DNA of 64,000 bases from Cyclobacteriaceae bacterium (lineage in GTDB: Bacteria > Bacteroidota > Bacteroidia > Cytophagales > Cyclobacteriaceae). This document shows positions 1-9,464 of this stretch, in pieces. A program made the translations under genes and the position numbers. The stretch spans positions 248,001-312,000 of the forward strand of contig CP075525.1 of the NCBI GenBank assembly GCA_025808415.1, read 5' to 3'. The first letter of the stretch is position 1. The number at the start of each line of letters is the position of its first letter. Under the pieces are notes generated by a model that ran no database searches, was not told the DNA's origin, and was given only the letters and a program-made list of their open reading frames with translations.

Positions 1-62
1 CCTCTGAAAATTAGGATTTTCAAAATATTTCATACCTTTATTAAACTTTTTAAACGATACCC

Positions 63-692
63 ATGAAAAAGATTACACTACTCTTCTGTATGGCTTTACT
101 TTTTGCGGGCACGCAAACTTTCGCCCAGCTCTCCAAGCAGGAAAAAAAGGAGTGGAAGAAAAAAGCCAAGGAATACGCCAAAAGCCCCGCTAACCTTAAA
201 CAGTTTACGGAGGATAAACAAAGTGCTGACAACCAGGTTGCCACACTTAACAGGCGCGTAACCGATTTGCAAAAAAGCATGAGCGACAAAGATGCGCGCA
301 TTGCTGAACTGGAAGATCAACTTTCGCAAATGCGTGGCCAACTATCTGCAGCACGAGCAGAAATTGCCCAGCTTAAAGAAAATCCGAAAATCAACCCGAT
401 GGATTTTTCAAGAGGTGTTGTGTTTCGAGTGCAGGTGGGTGCGTTCAAAAATAAGGATCTTCAGAAATACTTCGATAACAATCCAAACTTTGGTGGCGAG
501 GCTAAGGATAGCGAACCTCAGCGTATTACCATTGGTATTTTCCGCGACTATTGGGAGGCTGACCAGTTCAAGAAATATATGCGTGAAATGGGCGTGAAAG
601 ATGCCTGGATTGTGCCCTACCGCGATGGCCAGCGCACAGAAATTAAAGAGGTTTTGGAGGGTGTAACGGCCGAAAAGCCAAAGACAGAGTAG
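63..692 (+). CDS. Secreted coiled-coil protein with SPOR-like C-terminal domain
   Basis: A signal peptide (about residues 1-21, ending TFAQ) is followed by a Lys/Glu-rich charged stretch and a coiled coil with heptad-like spacing (about 50-105). The C-terminal globular part (about 118-195) starts GVVFRVQVGAF and has the beta-alpha-beta look of a SPOR/Ezrin-like domain. SPOR domains bind denuded peptidoglycan glycan strands; that this one does so is inference. Mature location should be periplasmic. The ATG at 63 directly precedes the signal peptide. It is monocistronic, ending in a strong hairpin terminator. A weak -7-like element (TACCTTTA) lies at 33-40. Exact family unknown. Confidence 0.85.
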   Translation: MKKITLLFCMALLFAGTQTFAQLSKQEKKEWKKKAKEYAKSPANLKQFTEDKQSADNQVATLNRRVTDLQKSMSDKDARIAELEDQLSQMRGQLSAARAEIAQLKENPKINPMDFSRGVVFRVQVGAFKNKDLQKYFDNNPNFGGEAKDSEPQRITIGIFRDYWEADQFKKYMREMGVKDAWIVPYRDGQRTEIKEVLEGVTAEKPKTE

Positions 693-719
693 AAGAATAA
701 TATATCCCTTATATTTGAA

Positions 720-749
720 AAGCAGCATCTTTTCCGATGCTGCTTTTTT
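720..749 (+). terminator. Rho-independent terminator after the SPOR-like gene
   Basis: Perfect 9-bp stem AGCAGCATC (721-729) / GATGCTGCT (736-744) with a 6-nt loop, followed directly by a T run. It sits 28 nt after the stop codon at 692. Confidence 0.92.
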
Positions 750-785
750 GTTTTATATCTGATGAACTTTGAAGAGGTTTGTGCG

Positions 786-1574
786 ATGAAACGATCGGGG
801 TTATTAGGTGTGTTTTTAGGGATGGTTTGCATTTCATGGGCACAGGTGCGTGTGGATAAACTGGTAATCAAACCCGGGGAACACTTCGAACTCGACCATC
901 AATCGGACATTATCGTGGCCGATACATTAATTATGATGGACTCGTCACGCATTATACTAAATGAACTGAAGCGTGAAAACTTCATCCGTACCAAAGTTGC
1001 CATAATCGGTAATCACTGTGTGATTTCAGGCGTAGGCCTTCACGGTCAGCCGGGTCGACCCGGGCGTAACGGAAACTCTTCGGTTGGCCCATGCCGCGAT
1101 GGTACAGAGGGCACAAATGGAACAGCAGGCCTTTCAGGCGGCCCCGGATCCAACTTGTTTTTTTATGTGAATGAGTTGCACATAAAGGGTAAACTCATCT
1201 TTGATCTTTCAGGGGGCAACGGAGGCGATGGTGGTGCCGGGGGCAAAGGTGGAGATGGAAGCCCCGGCACAGTACATTGCAACGGAGGCGATGGTGCCAA
1301 CGGAGGCGATGGTGGCCGGGGCGGTGATGGTGGCCCTGCCGGAAACCTGGTGATCAGCAGTGTGAATGCCGATGTTATCCGTGAGTGGATTGGCTCAAAA
1401 ATTATTTATAAGAATTACAGCGGCAAAGCCGGGCAAGGTGGCCGGGGCGGGTATGCTGGCTCAGCTGGCTTAGGGCCATCACGCAAAAACGGAAAAGATG
1501 GCTCGCCCGGGGCGTATGGTGTCAATGGCACACGCGGCAAAGATGGGGCACTAACTTTTGAAATGAACCAATGA
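786..1574 (+). CDS. Secreted glycine-rich collagen-like protein
   Basis: The ATG at 786 is preferred over the upstream ATG at 762 because it opens a clean signal peptide (MKRSGLLGVF...CISWAQ). The 262-residue product has an N-terminal beta-rich part (about 21-85), then three glycine-rich blocks (about 85-122, 143-187, 213-255) with Gly-X-Y collagen-like runs such as GQPGRPGRNG and GGDGG repeats. Between the blocks are hydrophobic beta-like strands. At DNA level a 17-mer (CAACGGAGGCGATGGTG) occurs three times, at 1217, 1280 and 1298. Probably an extracellular or cell-surface structural protein; function unknown. recJ starts only 3 nt after the stop, so the two are probably cotranscribed although unrelated in function. 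Confidence 0.85.
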   Translation: MKRSGLLGVFLGMVCISWAQVRVDKLVIKPGEHFELDHQSDIIVADTLIMMDSSRIILNELKRENFIRTKVAIIGNHCVISGVGLHGQPGRPGRNGNSSVGPCRDGTEGTNGTAGLSGGPGSNLFFYVNELHIKGKLIFDLSGGNGGDGGAGGKGGDGSPGTVHCNGGDGANGGDGGRGGDGGPAGNLVISSVNADVIREWIGSKIIYKNYSGKAGQGGRGGYAGSAGLGPSRKNGKDGSPGAYGVNGTRGKDGALTFEMNQ

Positions 1575-1577
1575 AGC

Positions 1578-3281
1578 ATGGAGAAGAAGTGGACCCATAA
1601 ACCTCTTCCCCCAAAAGAGCACATTGAAACGTTAGGTAAAACACTTAATCTAAACCCATACCTAACCACTATTTTATTGCAGCGCGGCATCACTGATCTT
1701 GAAAGTGCAAAAAAATACTTTCGGCCATCGCTTGATCAGTTGCATGATCCTTTTTTGATGAAAGACATGGATCGCGCTGTTGAGCGCCTGCACCGTGCAA
1801 TCGTGCAGCACGAGAAAATCCTTATTTATGGCGACTATGATGTCGATGGAACCACAGCTGTTTCGTTAGTGTACAACTACCTGCACAGGTTTCATGAGGA
1901 GTGTGAAATATACATTCCCGACAGGAACAAAGAAGGTTATGGGATTTCGCAAGCCGGTGTTGAATGGGCTGAAGAAAATAATTATACACTTATTATCGCG
2001 CTCGACTGTGGCATTAAGGCTTCCGAGATGGTGATGTTGGCCAATCACAAAGGCATTGATTTTATTATCTGTGATCATCACTTGCCCGATGAAAAAATCC
2101 CGAATGCTGTAGCCGTGTTGGATCCGAAACGAAAGGATTGCAATTATCCTTACACGGACTTAAGCGGGTGTGGTTTAGGCTTTAAGTTGATTCAGGCATT
2201 TGCACGTAAGCACAAGCGGGAGGAAGAAGTTTTTGAATTTTTAGACCTGGTTGCAGTAAGCATTGCCTCGGATATTGTACCGATAACCGGAGAGAACCGC
2301 ATACTTACTTATTATGGGCTGAAGAAGTTGAACGATAATCCTATACCAGGATTGAAAGCCCTTAAGGAAACCACGCAACTACGAAACGTCCTGGATGTAT
2401 CGGGCGTGGTGTTTACCCTTGGGCCACGCATAAATGCTGCCGGGCGCGTTGCCCACGGCAGCGCTGCTGTTGATTTGTTAACAGCACGTACTGAGCAGGA
2501 GGCCTTGGAACGGGCAAAAGCCATTAACGTGAACAACGACCTGCGCAGGGAGTTTGACAGCAACATAACCGAAGAAGCGTTTGCTATGATCGAGGCCGAT
2601 GAGAATCTTCGGAAAGCAAAATCAACGGTGTTGTTTAAAAACACATGGCATAAAGGTGTAATTGGCATAGTTGCTGCTCGTTGCATTGAAAAGTATTACC
2701 GGCCCACCGTGATCTTAACAGAATCAAACAGCAAAATAACCGGCTCGGCACGCAGCGTTAATGGTTTTAACTTGTACGAGGCCATGGAAAGTTGCAGCGA
2801 TTTACTCGAGAAATTTGGTGGCCATAAATATGCTGCAGGTTTAACCATGCAAGCCCAAAATCTCAAAGCTTTTCAGGAGCGATTTGAAGAGGTGGTGGCG
2901 CAATCAATTACAGAAGAAATGCTTACACCGGTTATTGAAATAGACGTGCCGGTTTTGTTTGATAAGATTACCCCAAGGTTTTTGAACGTCTTAAAACAAA
3001 TGGCTCCATTTGGTCCTGAAAACCAAAAGCCCCTTTTCGAAGCAAGCCACGTATACGTGGTCAGCTCGCTCTCAACTTTTAAGGAAAAGCACATCAGGTT
3101 TTTGGCAGGCCAGGAGGGAAACGAAAATGTATTTCAGGCTGTAGGCTTCGACCTTGCCGGATACTACGAACGTTTGGCTGATGGAAGTCTTTTTAAGGTA
3201 GCATTTACCATAGAGGAAAATGTATTTAACGGAAATACCAGCACACAACTGCGGATAAAAGACATAAAGTTTGATGACTAA
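1578..3281 (+). CDS. recJ: Single-stranded-DNA-specific 5'-3' exonuclease RecJ
   Basis: DHH-superfamily exonuclease that degrades ssDNA 5'-3' in recombination and mismatch or base-excision repair. Motif I DYDVDGT lies near residue 85 and the DHH motif (CDHHLPDE) near residue 165. The RecJ-type [10 protein letters not shown] motif of the DHHA1 domain lies near 415. A C-terminal OB-fold region follows (about 450-567). The 567-residue length is normal for the phylum. The start is 3 nt after the collagen-like gene, and the end slightly overlaps or abuts lptB, indicating tight packing. Confidence 0.97.
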   Translation: MEKKWTHKPLPPKEHIETLGKTLNLNPYLTTILLQRGITDLESAKKYFRPSLDQLHDPFLMKDMDRAVERLHRAIVQHEKILIYGDYDVDGTTAVSLVYNYLHRFHEECEIYIPDRNKEGYGISQAGVEWAEENNYTLIIALDCGIKASEMVMLANHKGIDFIICDHHLPDEKIPNAVAVLDPKRKDCNYPYTDLSGCGLGFKLIQAFARKHKREEEVFEFLDLVAVSIASDIVPITGENRILTYYGLKKLNDNPIPGLKALKETTQLRNVLDVSGVVFTLGPRINAAGRVAHGSAAVDLLTARTEQEALERAKAINVNNDLRREFDSNITEEAFAMIEADENLRKAKSTVLFKNTWHKGVIGIVAARCIEKYYRPTVILTESNSKITGSARSVNGFNLYEAMESCSDLLEKFGGHKYAAGLTMQAQNLKAFQERFEEVVAQSITEEMLTPVIEIDVPVLFDKITPRFLNVLKQMAPFGPENQKPLFEASHVYVVSSLSTFKEKHIRFLAGQEGNENVFQAVGFDLAGYYERLADGSLFKVAFTIEENVFNGNTSTQLRIKDIKFDD

Positions 3282-3285
3282 GCAA

Positions 3286-4056
3286 ATGATCCTTCGGGCG
3301 GAAAGCCTGGTAAAAAAATATAAAAGCCGAACGGTGGTTGACCACGTTTCGGTGCAGGTTGGACAAGGCGAAATTGTAGGCTTGCTCGGGCCTAACGGTG
3401 CCGGTAAAACAACATCGTTTTATATGATTGTTGGGTTGATAAAGCCGAACGAAGGACAAATATTCTTAGACCAGGAAGACATTACCGCACTGCCCATGTA
3501 CCAACGCGCCCGCAAAGGTATTGGTTACCTGGCGCAAGAGGCATCGGTGTTCAGAAAGTTAACCGTTGAAGAAAACATCATGTCGGTGTTGGAGATGCGG
3601 CCATTCACCAAACAGCAACGCATGCAAAAAGTGGACGAGCTCATTGACGAGTTTAGTTTGCATAAGGTTAGAAAAAACCTGGGCATGTCCTTATCGGGAG
3701 GTGAACGAAGAAGGACCGAGATTGCCCGTGCACTCGCAGTTGATCCCCACTTTGTATTGCTCGATGAGCCCTTTGCGGGGGTTGACCCTATTGCTGTTGA
3801 AGAGATTCAATCCATTGTTGCGAAATTGAAGCGCAAGAACATCGGCATATTGATTACCGACCACAACGTAGACGAAACACTTTCCATTACCGATCGTGCC
3901 TACCTGATGGTTGATGGCAAACTTTTCAAATCCGGAACAGCGGAAGAACTCGCCAGCGACCCCCAGGTGCGCAAGGTATATCTAGGCCAGAATTTTGAAC
4001 TGCGCAGGGCCAAGGTAGTAACGCAAAACACCGATACCTGGACAGACGAAGCCTGA
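3286..4056 (+). CDS. lptB: LPS export ABC transporter ATP-binding protein LptB
   Basis: Cytoplasmic ATPase of the LptBFG complex that extracts LPS from the inner membrane and drives it to the outer membrane. Visible are Walker A GPNGAGKT, the LptB-typical [10 protein letters not shown], the Q-loop, signature LSGGERRR, Walker B FVLLDEP and the switch histidine in ITDHNV. The ATG at 3286 ([10 protein letters not shown]) fits the family N-terminus best; an ATG at 3274 and a TTG at 3271 would add 4-5 residues and overlap recJ. No lptF or lptG is nearby. Confidence 0.96.
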   Translation: MILRAESLVKKYKSRTVVDHVSVQVGQGEIVGLLGPNGAGKTTSFYMIVGLIKPNEGQIFLDQEDITALPMYQRARKGIGYLAQEASVFRKLTVEENIMSVLEMRPFTKQQRMQKVDELIDEFSLHKVRKNLGMSLSGGERRRTEIARALAVDPHFVLLDEPFAGVDPIAVEEIQSIVAKLKRKNIGILITDHNVDETLSITDRAYLMVDGKLFKSGTAEELASDPQVRKVYLGQNFELRRAKVVTQNTDTWTDEA

Positions 4057-4146
4057 TTGGGCTTAACCCTTCAGGCCAGTTGATGGTAAATCAGCTCCAC
4101 TTTTTATTCCTGATATTCTGTCTATTTTTGAGTTTGCCACATACCT

Positions 4147-5667
4147 ATGGGATTGCTGAACTCGATATTGACGTGGGTGATGAAAAAGCGCATTCACCAG
4201 ATTGAGCTTTTCATGAAATATCCGCACGAAGTGCAGGATGAACTTTTCAGGAAGCTCATTCAAACGGCAAAAGGAACAACATTTGGCAAACAATACGATT
4301 TTGGCTCGATTGGAACTTACGGTATGTTCCGCGAACGAGTTCCCATCCACTCTTATGAAAACCTGTTTCCTTACATCGAACGGCAAATGCGTGGCGAACA
4401 GAATGTTTTGTGGCCATCGGAAATAAAATGGTTTTCGAAATCATCGGGCACCACCAACGCGCGAAGTAAATTTATTCCAGTATCACAGGAAGCACTGGAA
4501 GACTGCCATTTTAAAGGCGGAAAAGACCTGATCTCTATTTTTGTAAACAATTATCCCAACACTAAAATTTTTGACGGCAAGGGGCTGGCCGTGGGAGGAA
4601 GCCACCAGGTAAACGAACACGACCCTTCTGCCTCTTCGTATTATGGCGATGTATCAGCCGTTATCATGCAAAACCTGCCGGTATGGGCTGAGTTTATCCG
4701 CACCCCCCGGCTAGAAACAGCTCTGATGAGCAACTGGGAAGAAAAAATTGAAAAGCTTGCCCGGGAAACGGCACAACAAAATGTAACCAATATTGCCGGT
4801 GTGCCCACCTGGACAATCCTGCTCATTCAACGGGTTGTAGAATTAACCGCAAAAGCCAACATCAAGGAAGTATGGCCAAACCTTGAAGTATTTTTTCACG
4901 GTGCCGTTTCGTTTAAACCATACCGTGCCTTGTTTCGTGAATTGATCCCCGATCCGTCCATGATCTATTGGGAAATCTACAATGCCAGTGAAGGTTTTTT
5001 TGGCATTCAGGATACGCGCGATTCGGAAGAAATGTTGCTCATGCTTGACTACGGGATTTTTTATGAGTTTATCCCGATGGATGAATTGGATAAGGAACAC
5101 CCAAAAGCATTGCGCCTCAGCGAAGTTGAGCTAGGAAAAAATTATGCAATGGTTATCAGCACCAATGCGGGCTTATGGCGATACAGCATTGGCGATACCA
5201 TTAAGTTTACATCCCTGTTGCCCTACCGGATAAAAATTTCAGGACGAACAAGGCATTATATTAATGCATTTGGCGAAGAGGTAATTGTTGAAAATGCAGA
5301 GGCAGCCATTACGAAAGCCTGTGAAGCAACAGGCGCTATTATGGAAAATTTTACAGCCGGCCCTGTGTTTCTGGAGGCAAATAAAAAGGGTGGGCATGAA
5401 TGGATTATTGAATTTAAGGCCACACCAAACGATATGGCCGAGTTTACGCACATTCTTGATTCAGCCCTTCGACAAGTGAACAGTGACTATGATGCCAAAC
5501 GCTCGCACGACCTGGCCCTGGTGGCCCCGAAAATCCATAGCGTGAAACCCGGAACATTTTACAACTGGATGAAGAACCGGGGTAAACTGGGTGGGCAAAA
5601 TAAAGTGCCAAGGCTATCCAACACACGCGAGTATGTGGAGGATATTTTGAAGATGGTTAATGCATAA
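4147..5667 (+). CDS. GH3 auxin-responsive promoter family protein (acyl-adenylating superfamily)
   Basis: The 506-residue product matches bacterial GH3-like proteins. It has the adenylate-forming signature FSKSSGTTN near residue 97, an acidic EIYNASEGFFG motif near 277 (the adenylate-binding E/Y region) and YSIGDTIKF near 345. In plants GH3 enzymes join amino acids to acyl acids through acyl-AMP; the bacterial substrate is unknown. Cytoplasmic, with no signal peptide. It lies 90 nt after lptB on the same strand, which hints at an envelope-lipid role, but that is inference. Confidence 0.9.
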   Translation: MGLLNSILTWVMKKRIHQIELFMKYPHEVQDELFRKLIQTAKGTTFGKQYDFGSIGTYGMFRERVPIHSYENLFPYIERQMRGEQNVLWPSEIKWFSKSSGTTNARSKFIPVSQEALEDCHFKGGKDLISIFVNNYPNTKIFDGKGLAVGGSHQVNEHDPSASSYYGDVSAVIMQNLPVWAEFIRTPRLETALMSNWEEKIEKLARETAQQNVTNIAGVPTWTILLIQRVVELTAKANIKEVWPNLEVFFHGAVSFKPYRALFRELIPDPSMIYWEIYNASEGFFGIQDTRDSEEMLLMLDYGIFYEFIPMDELDKEHPKALRLSEVELGKNYAMVISTNAGLWRYSIGDTIKFTSLLPYRIKISGRTRHYINAFGEEVIVENAEAAITKACEATGAIMENFTAGPVFLEANKKGGHEWIIEFKATPNDMAEFTHILDSALRQVNSDYDAKRSHDLALVAPKIHSVKPGTFYNWMKNRGKLGGQNKVPRLSNTREYVEDILKMVNA

Positions 5668-5771
5668 TCATTTTGTCCAATGGCTCTTCAACAGAAAGTC
5701 ATTAGCAGGGTTGTATATTCTTGTGCTTCCCACTAATTTACCTGCCCGAACCATAACCAAACCCAACGCTC

Positions 5772-6122
5772 ATGGCACAACCCATACCTAATTTTAAAAA
5801 CGATCCCATTATCGTTCTCTTGCTGGGCTTTATTACCTGCGGACTTTACCTGATTTACTGGAACATTAAGGCTGCACAAGTGCTGAATGCCGCAGCAGAG
5901 AAGGAAGTTATCTCCCAGCCTATTGCCATCTTTGCCGGTTGCTGCTTACCCGTAAACTTATATTTCTATTACCTGGCAGGTAAGGAAGGGCTTCCTAAGG
6001 TTTATGAAAAAACAGGTGAAACAAACAAAGACCAGTCAACATTATTACTGGTGCTTGGATTTTTTGTGCCGATGGTGGCCGCTATGATTGTACAAGGTGA
6101 TATCAATAAGCTTTACAAATAA
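5772..6122 (+). CDS. Small membrane protein, DUF4234-like
   Basis: A 116-residue protein with three predicted transmembrane segments (about 12-30, 48-68, 88-108). The start NFKNDPIIVLLLGFITCGLY followed by YWNIKAAQVLN resembles the DUF4234 family (a helix with a conserved CGLYxIYW pattern). No catalytic motif. Function unknown. The next gene follows closely or overlaps, suggesting co-expression. Confidence 0.75.
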   Translation: MAQPIPNFKNDPIIVLLLGFITCGLYLIYWNIKAAQVLNAAAEKEVISQPIAIFAGCCLPVNLYFYYLAGKEGLPKVYEKTGETNKDQSTLLLVLGFFVPMVAAMIVQGDINKLYK

Positions 6123-6150
6123 TTCGCGCACAAGACGCAAACTTTATGGA

Positions 6151-6558
6151 ATGGCCGGTGCACTTGCAACACTGGCTATTCCTTATTTCATTATGCTTCA
6201 CAGTCACGAATCAATTGAAGCAGCTCAGTCATTTTGTCCTTTTAAAATGGCAACCGGCTTTCCATGCCCGGGGTGTGGCATTACCAAATCATTTGTCTTT
6301 TTATATTCGGGTGATCTGTTCAAAAGTTTTTCATTCCATTTGTTTGGCCCCTTCGCATTTTTAGCATGTATCGGAGCGTTAATTGTATTGCCGCTCGAAC
6401 TTGTTACCGGAAGGGAATTTTTTCAATCGTATTTATTCAGTAAACGAGTTGCCTATACCCTGGCCCTGGCGTTAGGCACCTATCATCTTATACGGGTAAT
6501 ACATTTTGCCTATGCCCACTCGATTGATGAAATCCTTAAACAATCCATCTGGCAGTAA
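6151..6558 (+). CDS. DUF2752 membrane protein
   Basis: Shows the DUF2752 hallmark CPFKMATGFPCPGCGITKS (three cysteines, residues about 30-48 from this start) and three hydrophobic segments. Function of the family is unknown; the Cys motif suggests metal or redox chemistry, as inference only. Start is uncertain. The ATG at 6151 gives MAGALATL; GTG 6097 or TTG 6088 would add a basic leader (RTRRK) and overlap the preceding gene by up to 35 nt. About 135 residues with the ATG start. Confidence 0.8.
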   Translation: MAGALATLAIPYFIMLHSHESIEAAQSFCPFKMATGFPCPGCGITKSFVFLYSGDLFKSFSFHLFGPFAFLACIGALIVLPLELVTGREFFQSYLFSKRVAYTLALALGTYHLIRVIHFAYAHSIDEILKQSIWQ

Positions 6559-6581
6559 CGTTAGCCGGATTATCTCAAATT

Positions 6582-7154
6582 TCAGGTAATGGTATTTTTT
6601 TGTTTCCTGATTCTTTTGGGGTTATACCACAACCAAAAGCCCGTGAATGATAGCAAAAACAACCCACTGCCCAATAGGGTAGTATAGATTAGTTTGATCT
6701 GGCCGTTGGAGGTGTCGAAGAGAAAGTCCAGGATAGAACCATCGTGAATTTGTTCAATAATATCAGAAGTGCGTTGGTTTACAGCCAGCACTTTTCCGGT
6801 TGCACCATCAAGTTGTATTTCGGTGAAGTGATCTTTAAATACAAACTTTACAATGCCCTTGTCGGGGCGCGCATCAATCCTGTCCAATCGGGCTGACCGT
6901 TCATCGTTAAAGTTTTCAAGTAACGCTTTTCGGGCCAACGTATGCAATGAATCATAACTCAGCCAGGTTTTTAAATCGGGTGATGTGCCCTTTTCTGTTT
7001 TTGGCAGGATCAAACCACCTGAATGCTTCTTCCAACCTAACATTAAGCCGGTTATTGCCACAATGAAAAAAAATGCAACCAATGCCGATCCGAACAAACG
7101 ATGAAGTTTTCTGTGGCTTCTGGTTGATCGGGCTATTTCTTTTGTTTCTTTCAT
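6582..7154 (-). CDS. PepSY-associated transmembrane protein
   Basis: A 190-residue inner-membrane protein: cytoplasmic basic N-terminus (RSTRSHRKLHR), TM1 (about 20-41), a periplasmic PepSY-like domain (about 55-135) and TM2 (about 158-178) ending in the WLWYNPKRIRK pattern typical of PepSY-TM proteins. Family members are often next to TonB receptors for iron, heme or copper and are thought to act in reduction or export steps. It lies 53 nt downstream of the TonB receptor and convergent with the DUF2752 gene. Confidence 0.88.
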   Translation of the reverse strand: MKETKEIARSTRSHRKLHRLFGSALVAFFFIVAITGLMLGWKKHSGGLILPKTEKGTSPDLKTWLSYDSLHTLARKALLENFNDERSARLDRIDARPDKGIVKFVFKDHFTEIQLDGATGKVLAVNQRTSDIIEQIHDGSILDFLFDTSNGQIKLIYTTLLGSGLFLLSFTGFWLWYNPKRIRKQKNTIT

Positions 7155-7163
7155 ACAATGTAA

Positions 7164-7192
7164 CCCGTCAGGGATACTAACATCCTGACGGG
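7164..7192 (-). other. Intercistronic stem-loop between TonB receptor and PepSY genes
   Basis: Perfect 9-bp inverted repeat CCCGTCAGG / CCTGACGGG with an 11-nt loop in the 53-nt gap. No clear T run follows in the direction of transcription, so it is more likely an RNA-processing or attenuation element than a strong terminator. Confidence 0.5.
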
Positions 7193-7207
7193 GTTGTTAA
7201 TAATCCG

Positions 7208-9406
7208 TTAAATCCGGCCACGCAAAGAAACAATAAAGTTTCTTCCCGGGGCGGATATACCGGACGAATAGGGACGATAACGTCTATCAAAAAGGTTTTC
7301 AATTCCGGCATCAACACTAAAGTACTTCATCACGTTATATGATGCTTTGAAATTTAACGTCCACCATGAAGGTGAATACGGATTCCCGTCTTTATCCTTT
7401 GCATAAAGATGGGTATCGGCACGCTCACTGAATGATAAGTCTTTAAAAGCAATCTGTCCGTTGTAAGTGGCATAAAGATTGGCCCTTAATTTCTTGTACG
7501 TATAAACAACATGGGTAGCACCAAAAGTAGGCGCAACATGTGTTGGTGGGCTGTTAAGTCCGGAATCAAAATCCTTTTCTTTGCCTTTTTGAATATTGAC
7601 CGTTGAGGTGAGCCGTAACGAAGCAAGAATTTTCCAATCAATACCAGCCTGAAAGCCGTACACATACAATTCATTCACATTTTGCAAAGCCAACACGCGG
7701 CTTAGCGTTCCATCAAAATCAATGCTGTCCTGTCCGTTAAAAGTAAAAGGCGCACGCGCTATGGCATTGTCGATGGTGGTGTAGTATGCGCCAACATCAA
7801 AACTAAAAGTTTTGCTGGCGGCAATGGCTGCCCCCATTTCAAAGTTATAGGCTGTTTCAGGTTTAAGGTTGGGGTTAGGCACCACAACATTACCCGGTTG
7901 TGAGTCGAAAACCTTGCCAATGTCATCGATATTCGGTGCGCGGAAACCCGTTGAAAAGTTCGCAAATACTTTCCATCGGTCGGTAGGACTGTAGATTAGG
8001 CCCAGGCTGTTATTAACTTGTTTGTTGCGCAAAGTGGCTTCGTCTACCGGAAAATCAAAAAACGCATTATCAAACATCGCATAGGTATACACGTAGTTGA
8101 AACGGTTGCTTACGGTTGCGAGCCACGATTCACCGAGTTTTATTTTCATGCTCAGGTAAGCAGCCATCGAGCGCCAGTCGGAATCATCAGGGTAGCGGGT
8201 TGAGAGGGGTGACTCTGCTTCGGTGTTAATGTTAAACCGGTAAGCTGTGGAGTAAACCTTATTCGTTACAAATTCGGCTCCATAAAACAATTGCACCTGC
8301 TCGCTCATCTTTTTATCCATGTCCAAATTTGCCGACCATGCTTTTACATTTTCAAATCGGTTATTTCGGTTGGCGTTGTTCCGGTTGCGGTTATGACGGC
8401 TTTCAGAATAGTCCTGATAGGCAACGGTTAGCCGGGCGGCATCAAACAGAACAGTGGGTGAAATATAGTTTGCCTGAAAGGAATGCATCAACCATTCCTG
8501 TGGTCCATAATACCATTCAGCACTTACAAAGTTGTTCTGATTATTTTTCAGGATCAGCCGGTCGTAACGATCGTACCGTGAGGTTTTGGATTGATGAAAA
8601 CTGTAATTCAAATCCCAGTTAGCGTTTGGTTTAAATCGAATTTTCTGCATCAGGTTGAGTTGATTGTAGCCGGTTGGAACTTGAGCGCGAGGATCTGAAT
8701 TGGTTTTTACAACATCAGTATCGTTTTCGCGCACCATATAGTCTGGTCGCAAATACTCATCGGGTCCATTCGAGCCTTGCTTCAGGTCATCGAATGTTGA
8801 ATAGGTAACGCTGGTGAGAAAGGCCCATTTTTTCAGACCAAAATTAACATCCAGGTGCCCGGTGTTTTCCTTATTGGCCGATGAGTAGCGCATCAGGGCA
8901 TTGCCTGCGAAATGGAGCTTTTCATCAGATGAAAGCCGGGCCGGACGGGTATGGAAGTCCATCACACCACCAATGGCATCGCTGCCATACACCACCGAGC
9001 CCGGGCCGAATATTACCTCTGACGTTTCGATAATATTCGGATCAAGCGAAATCACATTTTGCACATTACCGCTGCGGAAGATGGCATTGTTAAACCGCAC
9101 ACCATCTACTACAAGCAATACCCGGTTGGTGGCAAAACCACGAATCATCGGGCTTCCTCCACCCAGCTGACTTTTTTGAACAAATACCTGGTTGGAGATA
9201 CTTAGCAAATCGGCAGCGGTTTGCGGATTTTGAAATTGAATTAGCGAGGCATCGATTTTCGTTACCCGGTTAGGGACTTCACGCAAGTTTTCTTCCCACC
9301 GGTTAACCGAAATAACCACCTCGTCAAGAAGTTTGGTAGTATCTGCTTGTTGTGCATGTGAATATACATGCAGCACAAGCAAACACACCATAAGTGTTAT
9401 TCTCAT
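7208..9406 (-). CDS. TonB-dependent outer-membrane receptor, heme/iron type
   Basis: A 732-residue receptor. After the signal peptide (to about residue 19) there is no carboxypeptidase-like domain; a TonB box-like LDEVVISVNRW (about 27-37) leads straight into the plug domain, with PMIRGFATNRVLLVVDGVRFNN near 86-107 and FGPGSVVYGSDAIGGVMDF near 132. The C-terminal beta barrel ends with an aromatic-poor RNFIVSLRGRI strand. The plug resembles hemoglobin/heme receptors (HmuR/HemR type), and the PepSY partner supports iron or heme; the substrate is inferred. Confidence 0.92.
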   Translation of the reverse strand: MRITLMVCLLVLHVYSHAQQADTTKLLDEVVISVNRWEENLREVPNRVTKIDASLIQFQNPQTAADLLSISNQVFVQKSQLGGGSPMIRGFATNRVLLVVDGVRFNNAIFRSGNVQNVISLDPNIIETSEVIFGPGSVVYGSDAIGGVMDFHTRPARLSSDEKLHFAGNALMRYSSANKENTGHLDVNFGLKKWAFLTSVTYSTFDDLKQGSNGPDEYLRPDYMVRENDTDVVKTNSDPRAQVPTGYNQLNLMQKIRFKPNANWDLNYSFHQSKTSRYDRYDRLILKNNQNNFVSAEWYYGPQEWLMHSFQANYISPTVLFDAARLTVAYQDYSESRHNRNRNNANRNNRFENVKAWSANLDMDKKMSEQVQLFYGAEFVTNKVYSTAYRFNINTEAESPLSTRYPDDSDWRSMAAYLSMKIKLGESWLATVSNRFNYVYTYAMFDNAFFDFPVDEATLRNKQVNNSLGLIYSPTDRWKVFANFSTGFRAPNIDDIGKVFDSQPGNVVVPNPNLKPETAYNFEMGAAIAASKTFSFDVGAYYTTIDNAIARAPFTFNGQDSIDFDGTLSRVLALQNVNELYVYGFQAGIDWKILASLRLTSTVNIQKGKEKDFDSGLNSPPTHVAPTFGATHVVYTYKKLRANLYATYNGQIAFKDLSFSERADTHLYAKDKDGNPYSPSWWTLNFKASYNVMKYFSVDAGIENLFDRRYRPYSSGISAPGRNFIVSLRGRI

Positions 9407-9418
9407 GTTGATGAAAAA

Positions 9419-9455
9419 TTTAAATCAAAAATTTAAAAGTCGGATTGAAATCCGA
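9419..9455. promoter_or_regulatory. Two adjacent palindromes upstream of the heme-type TonB receptor
   Basis: TTTAAAT(5 nt)ATTTAAA at 9419-9437 and TCGGATT(2 nt)AATCCGA at 9440-9455 fill the 58-nt gap before the receptor start. Both are perfect 7-bp inverted repeats. They could be operator sites for an iron regulator; the A/T-rich one could be chance. Confidence 0.4.
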
Positions 9456-9464
9456 TAGAGTGAT

